Shown one piece after another: positions 23,553-34,700 of a stretch of 64,000 nucleotides of DNA (position 1 is the first letter of the stretch; every line of letters begins with the position of its first letter). The stretch comes from Nissolia schottii. Lineage: Eukaryota > Streptophyta > Magnoliopsida > Fabales > Fabaceae. The translations under genes and the position numbers were made by a program. Location of the stretch: assembly GCA_003254905.1 (NCBI GenBank), contig QANU01104693.1, positions 124,001 through 188,000 on the forward strand, in the 5' to 3' direction. Under the pieces are notes generated by a model. That model was not told the origin of the DNA. It was given only the letters and a program-made list of their open reading frames with translations, and did no database searches.

Positions 23553-26500
23553 CACACACACTTTACTTTTCCGTTGCTTTACTGACGGTGGAGGAAGCAC
23601 GTACGTGGCTTCTAATTATGGCCAAGGGTCATATGATCAATTTTGATCATATTTGATCCTGCTGTCTTAAAAATATTTCGGACATATCGTTGTAATCTAC
23701 GAATTTTTTCTTATTACTTATTTAATTTTATTTGGATATTCTTAAATTTATTTTCAGATTAGTGTATTTTATGGACTCCTTTGAGTCGTAATTAAATTCC
23801 GGTAATAACCGAAATCTCCTAAAACTCGTGAAAGTCTAGCGGGATCGCGAAATCATTATTTTGACTGATATTTTTAAGGATTAAATTTAATAATTTAATT
23901 CTCCGGTCTTAATAATTGACTCGCATTTATCTATTACGCAAAATATTTGTAAGGGAAAACTGCATCATTGGACCCATATCTCCCATTTTTGCTAGAAAAT
24001 CTACACTAGCATTGCCTCCACGTAATACATGCTTAAACACCAACACCCAATCCTTAGTAATTCAATCCTGAATATCCAAAATAATAGCATGTGGTACATG
24101 GAAGGGATTAATGTCAGACTTGATTAACCGAACAACCTCATTTGAATCAGTTTCAAAAATCACACATTACAGTGAACCCACTCCCAAACTAGCTGCAAAC
24201 CATAGCGCAAAGTCAAAAGTTCAACAATAAGATTGTTATTAATAAAACAATGGAAGCAACCTAGCCAAGTATCTTCCTCCCCAAAAATTAAACCACCCAT
24301 ATTGCGAGACTCGGGGTACCAAAAAAGCTTCCATGAAATCGACAGGGGGGGCTATTGATGTTAGTTTCCTAATCAAGCTGAAGTTCGAGTGCTTCTAACT
24401 CTGCATCAACGAAGGAGTCTGTTAGCTTCTATGCTCTTGCAACCCAAGACTTGATCATTTTGGCACCTCCAAATCTACCATAGAGTAGTATAATGCAAAC
24501 GTGAATCAACAATGTTGGCAAAACTCTCAAGCCATTGCGAATGATCCATAGTTGGAAGAACTCAGTTGGCACATAGAAATAGTCCCAAATGTGACGAGAC
24601 TTACAATAGTCCTAAGATAATGTAGGATAAACTCATCTCTATTTTTACAGCATCCGCAATTAGCCAGCCAAAGCTGCAAGCTGTGCCAAATTCAGAATGC
24701 GTTGACATGGAGAGATTAACGCAAGGCCAACCAACACATGTATTGACATTTCGCTGTCATTGTGAGATAGACAAAAGAATGGGATGAAAGTTGTTCAGCA
24801 ACTGCTTATATGTAGGAGAAACAGAATAGTCACGAGAAAAATTCCTTAACCCAGTCACGAAGCCCACCGAGTTAGGATGCAGACAAAAGAATCATAGTTG
24901 TTGTAAATCTCTTTCAATAACTTTAGCCATAACTTAAAGAGTTTGAGTTGAAGAAATCCCAATAAAGCTTTTCCAATATAGCTAGCTACATTGGACAAAC
25001 ATTTTCCTAATAACCAGCCCACCATAATCCTTTGGCCTAGTCACAGTATCCCAATCCACTAGATTCAAATCACGTTGATTCCCTCCACGATCCCAAATAA
25101 AATTACGAGCAAATAGATTCATGTCATCTCAAATTTTCTAAAGAATCCAAGAGACTGTCATGTTATAAAGTGAGAATGGTTGCAAGCACTGCCTTTGCCA
25201 AAGTCACCCTGCCACCTTGATTAAGACCACTGGACTTTTAAGAAGCCAATTTAGTGTGGGCTCCATTAACTAAACACTAAAAATTGGAATTCTTCTCATC
25301 GCCATTATATTTGCCCTAATTATTCATTAGCAAAATAGAAGAGATAACAAGAGTTTTCTCATTTTTTTTTTCCACCTAGAATTTCCTTGGAAGTGATCAC
25401 CTTGGACTTTTCAACACTAACGCTAAGTCAAAAGCTTCCTCAAACACACAAAGCACCTCCATGATGTGCATTTTGTTAGCGCATGCCTTTGAAAACAACA
25501 GAATGTTGTTCGCTAAAAAATAAATGGGAAAAACCCATTGCTCCGCATTGAAAGTAGACCTGCTTCAACCAGCTGCCATCCTCAACCCTATCCATGATGA
25601 GATGGGATAACTTTTCCATGCAGAGAACAAATAAGTACAAGGAGAGGAAAGCGAAAAGTCGTACTCCATTCTACAACAAAGGTAGGAAGGAGGAAGAGAT
25701 ACAAAACAAGCTGAGATGACCCATGGTAACAAGAAAGACAAACTCCAATGTTTTCTTAAAAAAGGTCTAGTCCACACTGTCGTATGTTTTGTGGAGATAT
25801 CTATTTCCATCCCCATCATAAGCCTAGAATCTTATAAATTAATTTATAAACAACATTACGTACGTAAACTGATATGACGAAATTGAGAGAACCTGACTAG
25901 ATTATCCCATTTGGGAATAAGAATGATAAGATTTTTAGTATTTGAGGATCCATCTTGCTACAAATAAAACTCTCCCTCAGAAGAACTGACAAGCCATCCC
26001 CAAGATATGTCAATTTTTTTTGAAGAAAGGAGCCATCCAGGCCCAGAGCTTTGAAAATTTTCATAAATTTGAGTACCTCCCGTACTTCATCCTTCATAAC
26101 CGGTTGCATGAGGTCAATACAAGAAGCAACATCAATATTGTTTGTAGCGTGAGTCACTAAAGGAGGCTTGTTATGTGATTGGGCATAAAAAAGAAAACTG
26201 CTTAACGAAATTTTGATCCTGGTCACAAAGAATAGCCTTGTTAGTGTACCCAATATCCCTATCTAGAAAGATCCCCTCAATTTTATTCCTCTTCCTATGA
26301 ATAACAATTTGAGCATGCATGGAAGAAAGAGGCATTGCGATTCCCTAGCTTGACCCATTGCTTACAAGCCTTCTAGAATAATAACATCTCATTCTATCTT
26401 TGAACTTGAGAATATTCACGCCGTAAGCTTCGTTTCACTTTTCTCAAGCTAAGCTAGCATTCTCATGTCAACCAAGAATTCGTTGAGCCCCAATAATCCT

Positions 26501-29500
26501 CGCCTCCAAAAGCCTTTTCCTACGAAAATATTACCAAAAATTTCCGTGATAAAATATAGAGAATCATCACATAGATAGGTCAATAGACGAATTATTTCTT
26601 TGCCAAGCCTGACAGACCACTTCCTAATAATCATGGTGAGAAGTCCAAGAAGTTTCAAAGCGAAAAGGTTTAGCACCCCTGTCATGGCTAAACCCACCAC
26701 TACACAACAACAACGAAGAGTAATCAGAACAAAACCACGGGATGCCCTCTACAACGACATCAAGGAATAATAAATGCCAATTCAACTCTATCCAATTACT
26801 TAGAAATAGACCTTTTTTCCCCCCAAGGGATTTTGGTGCAAGGTGAAATGACCCCAATTGCAAAGTACTTACTTAACCATCACCTTAGCACAACCCAGGT
26901 AAAAACATCCCACCCTGCAATTCAATTCATCCTGAGATAGCACTTTGTTAAAATCTCTTACAAGTAACCAAGGCACCAGGAGTTCAGCTCAGACGGTATG
27001 AAGGTGATCCTACAGTTGCATAGGCGTATTTGGACTTTGGAGTGAGGCTTGCATATACAGTTGTACCCATCTTTTGCTACGAAACTCAACATCCGAAGTT
27101 ACAGCTTGGAACATAAAGACCCACATAGAGAATAAGAACTCAGGATCCCTAGAAAGGAATATCACCTTATTGTCCTCTCGCACCCTCCACATCAACCTAC
27201 CAAAAAACTCGTATTAGCCTAAAAATTCACCACTGTAGCAAAAGTGATATCAATCTCAACAATAATAGAAGGTTTGTAATTATTAATATATTCCCTCACC
27301 TGGCATTTTCCATGCCTGTTTGTTGTTCCCTTCACATTCTAGATGACTTTGTGGAAATGATCATGGATCCAGACCCTATCTTGAACTAGTTTCCTTAAGT
27401 CAATTTTCACACAAACACAAGCAAACTATCCTCGATCCACCGGTTTTGTTGTCACGTCCACTCTCACCGGTTTCACCAAGGAATATACAATCCTCATAGT
27501 AGTAAAGACTTAGACCCTCAAGTCGGACCCAAACCATTGTATTTCCAAAGCAAGCATCTCGGTATTAAATAAATGGGTTAATTCCTTCACCGCCAAGTAT
27601 CGGTCAAATAACATCAATGGACCACTAGAGATCACCTTGTCTCGATCCTCCTTGATGTCAAATTTAACCATGAAATGGCCATTGCTAACATTCATCATCT
27701 CAAAGCCCCCCTTGTAACCTCTACAAGACAAAATTTTACTTTTCATGACCGTGAAACTCACATTCCTTCCTAGGACCTTAACCGCTAACACATATGACCA
27801 AGGTATTGTTATGGAATGCATGATAATATCTTGAAACTCAACTCCCAAGCAAACACCTTTCTCATTAGCACACATCACATTTTTTCCTAGCTTCTTTTGC
27901 ACGATTTCCTCATAAGATTAAGTCCTTGGTAGCAGGGTAGCACCAGGAACTTTGTCTCTAAAGAAGCACCCTTTTTGTTCCAGCCACTCAACGAAGCCCC
28001 ACTAGTAGAGCCAACATCAGTATGGGCCTCCACCACCTTTTCCGCCACTGATTTATTGCCCTCACCCTCCCCTTTTGGAACCCCCCATGACTAGATAAGT
28101 CCCCGTCAGTCCCCTTTCATACCCTTAGTCTCACCAAGTGCCTCACGGCGTTTCACCCTTTCTCTGCCTCTTTCCCCCTAACATCTCTCTAGTTTTTTTT
28201 CCTGTTTAGGTCTTTACGGTGCACTAATAACATTACTCAAATAAATCATGTGAGGAATAAAATATGACTATTTAATTTTGATTTAAAGTTAATATAGAAG
28301 TTTGGGTGAATTACATTGACCTCCACGAGTTTAGGTGATATTACATATGACACCTCTTCAAACACTAGACTTTGTAACGATAATATTATATTTACAAAAG
28401 TGTTCAGTTCCACAAATGTAAAGATGTCAAGTGTTGTATCACTTAAATTTTAGGAGAGGTTAATTAGTGTATATATATGTTTTGGGAATCGAGATTCTGT
28501 GAGGTCTGTGGGATATATATATATAGAGAGAGAGTTAGAATCAAGTTATATCAGTGTAACTTTAAGTTATTGTTACATCACTTAATAAAAACAATTTCAT
28601 GTAATTTTTTGAAAAACTCACCGTTGATTTTTTGTGTAATTTCAATCCAATGGTTGATTTTTTTTAAAAAAATAATACACCATTAAAAACACTTTTAACG
28701 TTAGATTACATTACAAAAAATTTATACTTATACTTCTTTAAAATTGAATGGATAAAATATAAGGCATGAATGAGAATGTATAAATAATTTCTTGTCTGAA
28801 GGATACATAGAGGCACATATTTAGTGTGTGCATATACAGCATGTGTGTGTAAATGCATGCTTGTGCCTCCTTTAAGAAATTTTTAGCCGAAATGAGAGTA
28901 AAATATTTCTTGTCATGTTCTATTCATTGATTGTCACGTAAGATTTAAAAGGTTAAAAGTAATTAAGGAAACATAGATTAATCATTATGCACGTATAAAA
29001 AATTGACAATCATTAAATGAATGAGAGAAAGAGAAATAGTTTTTCATTTCTCTTAGGGCGTTCAAAAACTCTATTTCAACCTCAATTTATTTTTTATTTT
29101 ACAAAATATTTGCAATGTCACAAACTCACACCCAACAAATTATTATGACTATATTTTGGTGTTGATTGAACTAACGGTAATTGAATCTTATTATTACTGA
29201 GAACTTGACAAATTAAAGTTTCAAGATCTGCATCACTTTAAGGTTGCATCTAGTTATTGAGATAGGATAAGAATATAGAGACATGGGAACAACGACATAA
29301 AAAATAAGAAGATAAATCAATTTTATATTCTGTTTAATGATAGTGTATAAGATACTTATTTGTATCTATATCTTGTTTGATTTAATATAGACAAAATAAA
29401 AAATACACTTTAAATAACTTAAAATACCTTTATTGCATTAGTTTAGTAAAAAAACAAAAAAAAAAAACACATTATCCTAATTTAAAAGATTGTGTCCCCA

Positions 29501-30067
29501 TGTCCCCGCAAAACAGAGCTAAAGAAAATACACAAATTTTCTATTCTAACAAACTAATTTTTGTGCCGGTAAACAAACATGATTTTTGTTTGTGTCTTAA
29601 TATTTCTATCTTATCTCAATAAACAAACGTTGTCTTATTAACGTTAAATTGCTATTAATATGAGTATACGAGTGCATGCATTCATTTACATGAGTATGCA
29701 TAAGATCATCATCTATATGTAAATTAGCCCATAAAATCACTCTGACTTCGATGTTTCAAACAGGTTGTTGCGGAACAGGGTCTCTGCCCAGCAAGCCCGC
29801 GAAAGAAAGAAAGTTTATGTGAATGACCTGGAATCAAGAGCCAAAGAGTTGGAAGACAAAAATACTAACTTAGAAGAGCGTATCTCAACTTTGATCAATG
29901 AGAACACCATGCTGCGAAAGGTAACATTATCTAAAAGGAAGGTGCATACATACATATACATACATACATATAGCATTTGAATCTTCATGTCACTTATGAG
30001 AATGAACGTCCTTTATTGGCAGGTCCTTATGAACACGAGGCCCAAAGTTGATGATAGCACTGACTGA
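15975..30067 (+). CDS. HYH: HY5-homolog (HYH)-like bZIP transcription factor
   Basis: Four exons, GT-AG and in phase: 15975-16107, 16645-16846, 29764-29920, 30023-30067 (178 aa). Residues 45-58 are [14 protein letters not shown], the acidic, casein-kinase-II-like site plus the VP motif by which HY5-family proteins bind the COP1 WD40 domain. Residues 95-128 form the basic region ([18 protein letters not shown], then N116…R124 in NRVSAQQAR). The zipper has leucines at 134, 141, 148, 155 and 162, an exact heptad. The family activates light-responsive genes in the nucleus through ACGT elements and is degraded via COP1 in darkness. The start was set at MSQQ. An in-frame ATG 30 bp upstream (15945) would add ten residues. 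Intron 2 is 12,917 bp and full of transposons; its splice junction splits Arg112 inside the basic region. Confidence 0.93.
17350..17712 (-). mobile_element. CACTA-type transposon end (in HYH intron 2)
   Basis: Read on the minus strand the element starts CACTACCAGAAAGTTGTC at 17712 and continues with repeated TTACCGTC/GACGGT subterminal words through about 17350. This is the classic CACTA layout. The opposite CACTA terminus was not found, so it is truncated or too diverged. No transposase remnant. Confidence 0.6.
17717..17820. repeat. Hairpin MITE-like palindrome
   Basis: The left arm ACACCTAATACCAACGCTCA…AGTATG is complemented by the right arm CATACTTTTGTGAGTGTAGACGTTGGTGTTTAGGT, spaced by about 40 bp. 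It lies 4 bp from the CACTA end. Confidence 0.6.
20675..20805 (+). repeat. Minisatellite TTCAGCA(G)CATTGGGCATTGGCCC
   Basis: Five roughly 25-30-bp units, each with a GGGCATWTAGCC or GGGCATTGGCCC palindromic core after CAGCA, drifting from left to right. Internal to the long solo LTR. Confidence 0.75.
21068..21290 (+). repeat. Seven copies of CGCTCAGCG within the solo LTR
   Basis: The 9-mer CGCTCAGCG, itself near-palindromic, recurs seven times with irregular spacing of about 20-40 bp and one larger gap of about 80 bp. It is commonly preceded by C or T and followed by G. Function unknown; could be a protein-binding array or simple slippage product. Confidence 0.75.
23961..28195 (-). mobile_element. 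Degenerate L1-type LINE (in HYH intron 2)
   Basis: Read on the minus strand from about 28195 downward. An ORF1-like DUF4283/gag-type domain lies at 27902-27510 (…[12 protein letters not shown]…KGGFEMMNV…). A reverse-transcriptase fragment follows at about 26110-26000 ([19 protein letters not shown]). Near the 3' end an RNase H-like stretch lies at about 24200-23975 (…[20 protein letters not shown]…, [16 protein letters not shown]). Many stops and frameshifts show it is dead. It is antisense to HYH. Its 3' end abuts the LTR at about 23955. Confidence 0.8.
29253..29622. mobile_element. MITE with TIRs GTTATTGAGATARGATA
   Basis: The left terminus GTTATTGAGATAGGATAAGAAT matches the complement of the right terminus TATTTCTATCTTATCTCAATAAAC. 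The interior is AT-rich and non-coding. It sits 142 bp before HYH exon 3. The rest of 28196-29760 holds only AT-rich sequence with short TA/GA repeats near 28500. Confidence 0.6.
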
Positions 30068-30540
30068 AACAAAGCAGGATTACTTAAGTGAACCTTATAA
30101 TGATTGCTGCTAAACACTAGAATTGTAAATTTGTATGACAAAGATATTCTCTCTTTAGCCTGAAGGCCATGGGAGGAAAAAGACTTTTATTTTCTTTTTT
30201 TTGGTAAACAAGTTGGAGCTTTATATAAAATGCAATTTGCAGCATATATAAATTAATGAGAAAAGGTTCTAACAAGTATTTCAGATATAAATTAATAAGT
30301 AAAGATTGTCCAAATATAACCGAATATATCATGCTTATGCACATTAATTAACACCAAGTTAAATGGTAAATATTGTTTTGGGAATAAGATTCAAGAGAAT
30401 AATTGAAAATAAAGATTGCAAGCTAACACCTTTGATAACATGATCCCGAAATGGTTGGAATGGATCCGATGACACTTAGTGTTAAGGATCACCCACTTTG
30501 TTTTTCACCCTACACTCATTTTTCATACATTCTTGCTAAT

Positions 30541-30873
30541 TGTACATCTCAAAAACAATCATCCAATGACCACCTAAATAGATAAACAAATATTATAAAA
30601 TATAGAAATAAACATTATATAACAAAGTAACAAACATTGTCACTGAATATTTTCTACGTGTCATGTGTACATATGAGTTTAATATTTCTATAAAATAGAG
30701 ATATAAACATTGTTACCAAACATTTTTGCGTACCCGTGTACGCATATGTTTGATATTGCTTTTTTTGTGTTTGACAATGTTTGTTTCTCTATGTTATAAT
30801 GTTTATTTTTTCATTTCGTAAAGTTTATTTTCTTATTTTGATGACTGTTAAATGATTATTTTTTAGGTGTACG
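30541..30873. mobile_element. Foldback MITE, copy 2
   Basis: The left end TGTACATCTCAAAAACAATCA mirrors the right end TGATTATTTTTTAGGTGTACG. The interior ATAGAAATAAACATTAT… mirrors …ATAATGTTTATTTTT. Same family as 13147-13450. Between here and 31748 lie a (TA)n run (about 30946-30981) and the upstream region of delta-COP, with no further gene. Confidence 0.65.
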
Positions 30874-30938
30874 CATAATATTTTTGTTTTGCCAATTTCG
30901 ACATGAGTTGGGCTTGCCCTTGGCTTTTAGGCTGGGTC

Positions 30939-30986
<48 letters not shown>

Positions 30987-31748
30987 AGAGAGGATATTGA
31001 ATCTAATAAAATAATAATATATTAATAACATAAAAATGCTAAAAAAATCACCATCACCCATTGCCCTTGGTTTAGCAAAGTTTTTGAGGGGTGTTTCTTC
31101 TCTAAAATGACATAAATTAAATTTGTGTTTAATAAATAAAAAAATTGATATGTTTTTATTGTTAACCTTTAAAAGTCAGAATGTGCTATTAAAAGTTTTT
31201 AGGGCTAACTTTTAAAAGTTGATTTTAAAAGTTAAAAACTAGTAATATAATTCTAAATTTAATAGCCATGATTTTTTGTGGTGAGGAGTGAATAATGTCT
31301 ATGTTCTAAAGTGTCATGTAGGGCTATTTAGTTTCCATTAGTTCATTTAGGCGTATTCTTAAGGCTGTTTTAAAAGATTATGGTGTCGGAGGCTAAAAAA
31401 GAAAAAGAAAGAAAAGGTTCGGTGGTGCATAAGTGAGTTATTGTTTCAATTAGGATACTGAACTTGTTTATTTATTAATGAAAAAGAAAAAGAGATGTGC
31501 TATTTGAGAACGCACCGTATTTTGCTTACTACAGCTCTGTCTTCCTGCTCATCAACCCATTTCCTCTCGGATCAGATCTGAGCTTCCGATTCTCATATCG
31601 TGTTTCGGAAACAATTTTCACTTAGCCGCCATTCAACTACGCATCTTGCTTGCATTTTCCATCTCGTTACGTTACATATCTGATACGTACTGGCATATAC
31701 AATTCAAGACCAACAGCACTTTCCTCATTTGAGGAATAAAACTAAAAT

Positions 31749-34700
31749 ATGGTAACACTTTCTCCCACTAGTTCAAACATTTGAGCAACTCAACTGATCG
31801 CTTTATTTTTATTTTAGTTATTGCACATTTTTTCTTTTATTGTGTTTTGTTTGTGATGTGTTGATGCCATAATTTTGTTCCCAGAAATGTTTGGGTTAAT
31901 GTGCTATGTGTGGTTTGAACCCGTGATCTGGATTCACGGGCCCGATGGAATTTTCTTATATATCTGGTCGTGTAGATGTGTAGATTTTTTATTTTTACCC
32001 GCTTACTTGTAAATTTGGATCTTCTGAGGCTTTTTTATTTTTCTTTCTTTCACCTCAATTTTGGCTGTGTTACTTTAAACGTTTAATTTCATTCCGAAAT
32101 AGTTCCAAACTTGATTGTGTGAACAATTTCCTTGCCTATTGGGTGTAGCTGAAATGATGAGGGTGACGGAGTGTTTTGGCAGAGGTTATCGGCTCATTTC
32201 CTTTTCTTTGCAAACTCGAAATGAGGCTATTATATTTTTTGGCTTAGGAAAAAGAAAAGTTCACCTGGGAGTGGGAATGCTATATCCTCTTTTGCTATAT
32301 CTGTTCTTGATTTCCCCTTTGCTCCTCTAAATTTTTGTTCCGAATTTTCTTTTCGTCGTACAGGTTGTCCTAGCTGCATCCATCGTGAGCAAATCTGGTA
32401 AAGGTGAGTTCTCTGCGGCCCTCCACCCAGCTCCTTTTTTCCTTGTTTGAGTTGTTTCTGGGATTATTACACTGATCGTGTGTCTGGCTTGCCTCCCCGT
32501 TTTTATTCATTGTGATGTAACTCAGTGAATGACAATTTCAACTTAGGGAAGAGAAATACATTAGTGCAAGCTTTTTAATTTTAAGATAACTCTAACTAAC
32601 TATATAGTCTAGTCATGACCTCATTTTCTTTTAGTTATTTGTTATAAACCATTACTTATCATTCAGGATACCCCAAAAAATAGCAAAAGACCTATCTGCC
32701 TTTGATATTATTTAGTGAAAGGATAGTTGAATCTTCCTTTTCAGTAATATGAAAGACAAGCTATTGGGCATTGGTAAAGATGTAATAACTAAATTGCCGG
32801 AGGGTTAATTTTCTTGCGGTATATGCATTGGTTTGACATGTGGAGAGTGTGCCATCATTCTTATTTCTTTTGATTTGGGTTAGATCTTGGTTTCCAATGT
32901 TAAGGTAACTGATGTATGTCATAAGCTTAATTTTGGAAATATGATATGTATGAATCTTTTGTTACATGAAGTCTTTTATCTTTGTAATCTATTTTCTTCT
33001 CACTTTCAGTCAACGGCATAGACAATAAAGATCAAATCCTTTTCCTACTGCCGTGATTCATTCTTTTAGTTGTGAATGAATGTGATTGTTAACACTAAAA
33101 CTTATTAATTGGGCCATTAATTTTTTTTTGTTGGTATTCTGGATTAATTTTTAGTTGAAAAACCACAGTTAAGTTCTAAATTGATGTTGGGTTTGGTATT
33201 GCCTAAATAGTTATGGATTGACATCAATGCTCTTATGCTGAAAAGCATTTTTCTTTGTGTTCAGTTCTAGTTTCTAGACAGTTTGTGGATATGTCTCGTA
33301 TAAGAATTGAGGGTCTTCTAGCAGCATTTCCCAAGTTGATAGGCACTGGAAAACAGCACACATATGTTGAGACTGAGGATGTTCGCTATGTTTACCAGCC
33401 AATAGAAGTAATGTACCTGCTTCTTGTAACAAACAAACAGAGCAACATACTGGAAGATATGGAAACTCTGCGACGCCTCTCCAAACTTGTATCTTTTTTC
33501 TCAAGCTTTATGTTTGATGCCTCAGTTTTTAAGTCTTTTTGTTTTCAATTGGTCGGTCTTTTGTCACTTATCTGGTTACTTTAAAAAAAAATTGCAATAT
33601 TTGTCTTTAACTTGTCATGGATTGCTGGTCTGAATCTATGATGTGTTCTGTGCCTGGTCTACTAAGTTTCCTGTCTTTTAGGTCTCTTTTCTCTTTTTTA
33701 GTTTTAATGGTAAAATCATTCAGTGCATCAGTTTCTCTTGTTGCTTTGGTCATGGCTTTTAGTAATATTGGTTCTATGGTAATGTTCAGTAGGTGTAGGA
33801 TTGATAAAATTGTTTGGAGTGGATGGATATTTTAGCTTTTATTGGACAGTTTCAGAGCCATTGATGAAAATTGTTCCAAAATGTTGGGCTTATAGCCAGT
33901 TTAAGCCAGTTCATTCCTTAACATTTTTTAGGTGCCTGAATATTGTTACTCCCTCGAGGAAGAAGGTATTTGCAAACATGCATTTGAGTTGATTTTTGCA
34001 TTTGATGAAGTCATCTCTCTTGGGTACACGGAGAATGTGACTGTTGCTCAAGTTAAGCAATACTGTGAAATGGAGAGTCATGAAGAGAAGTTGTTCAAGC
34101 TGGTTATGCAGAGCAAGATTAATGAAACCAAGGATGTTATGAAGCGGAAAGCTACTGAGATTGATAAAAGCAAGGTTTAATTGGAAGGGATTGTTTTTCT
34201 TAAATTGTCTTATGTAAAGTCTGAGAATGCACATTATTTATGCAAAATCAATTCATGTATTTCATAGATTGAAAAGAACAGAGGTGACAAGGGAGGATTT
34301 GGCCCATTACAGTCAATGGGATCTGGAAGAATTGAGAATAGCTTTAATGATTTGAGCATATCTAGCAGTGGAACTGGTTTTGGAAGTGGCTCTGGTTTTG
34401 GAATGAGTTCTGATGTGGATTCCTTTTCTACAAAGTCTAAAGGTTAGCTTTTATAGATTTTCAGGAGTTCTAGAATGCTTCAAAATATATTTAGTTACAA
34501 TGACAGTGAAGCATGCTCTACGCGGGTTGTGATTTATTCTATGTTCAAATTAAGCTAAGTAGGTATAATCTTTGCATTTATGCCTTCCCCCTTTCTGTTC
34601 CTTAGGGCGTCCAACTTCAGCTGCCAATGCTCCACCAAAGGGTCTTGGAATGAAGCTTGGTAAATCTCAAAGGGCAAACCAGTTTTTGGAATCATTGAAA

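Larger units (their letters stand above)
17966..23955 (-). mobile_element. Older gypsy-like LTR split by a second LTR
   Basis: Starts TGAAACACCCTAGCTAGC, the same terminus as the inner LTR at 19354. It shares several diverged blocks with that LTR (GGGAATGAGAAC…CTCAGTGGG; GACTCCTTTGAGTCGTAA; TTATTTTGACTGATATT). The left part is 17966-19348. The right part resumes at 22475 and runs to about 23955, where the expected end (AAGGGAAAA…) is cut by an L1. No gag or pol seen. Orientation is inferred from the TGTAACAACCCGAC end, which usually opens such LTRs. Confidence 0.6.
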
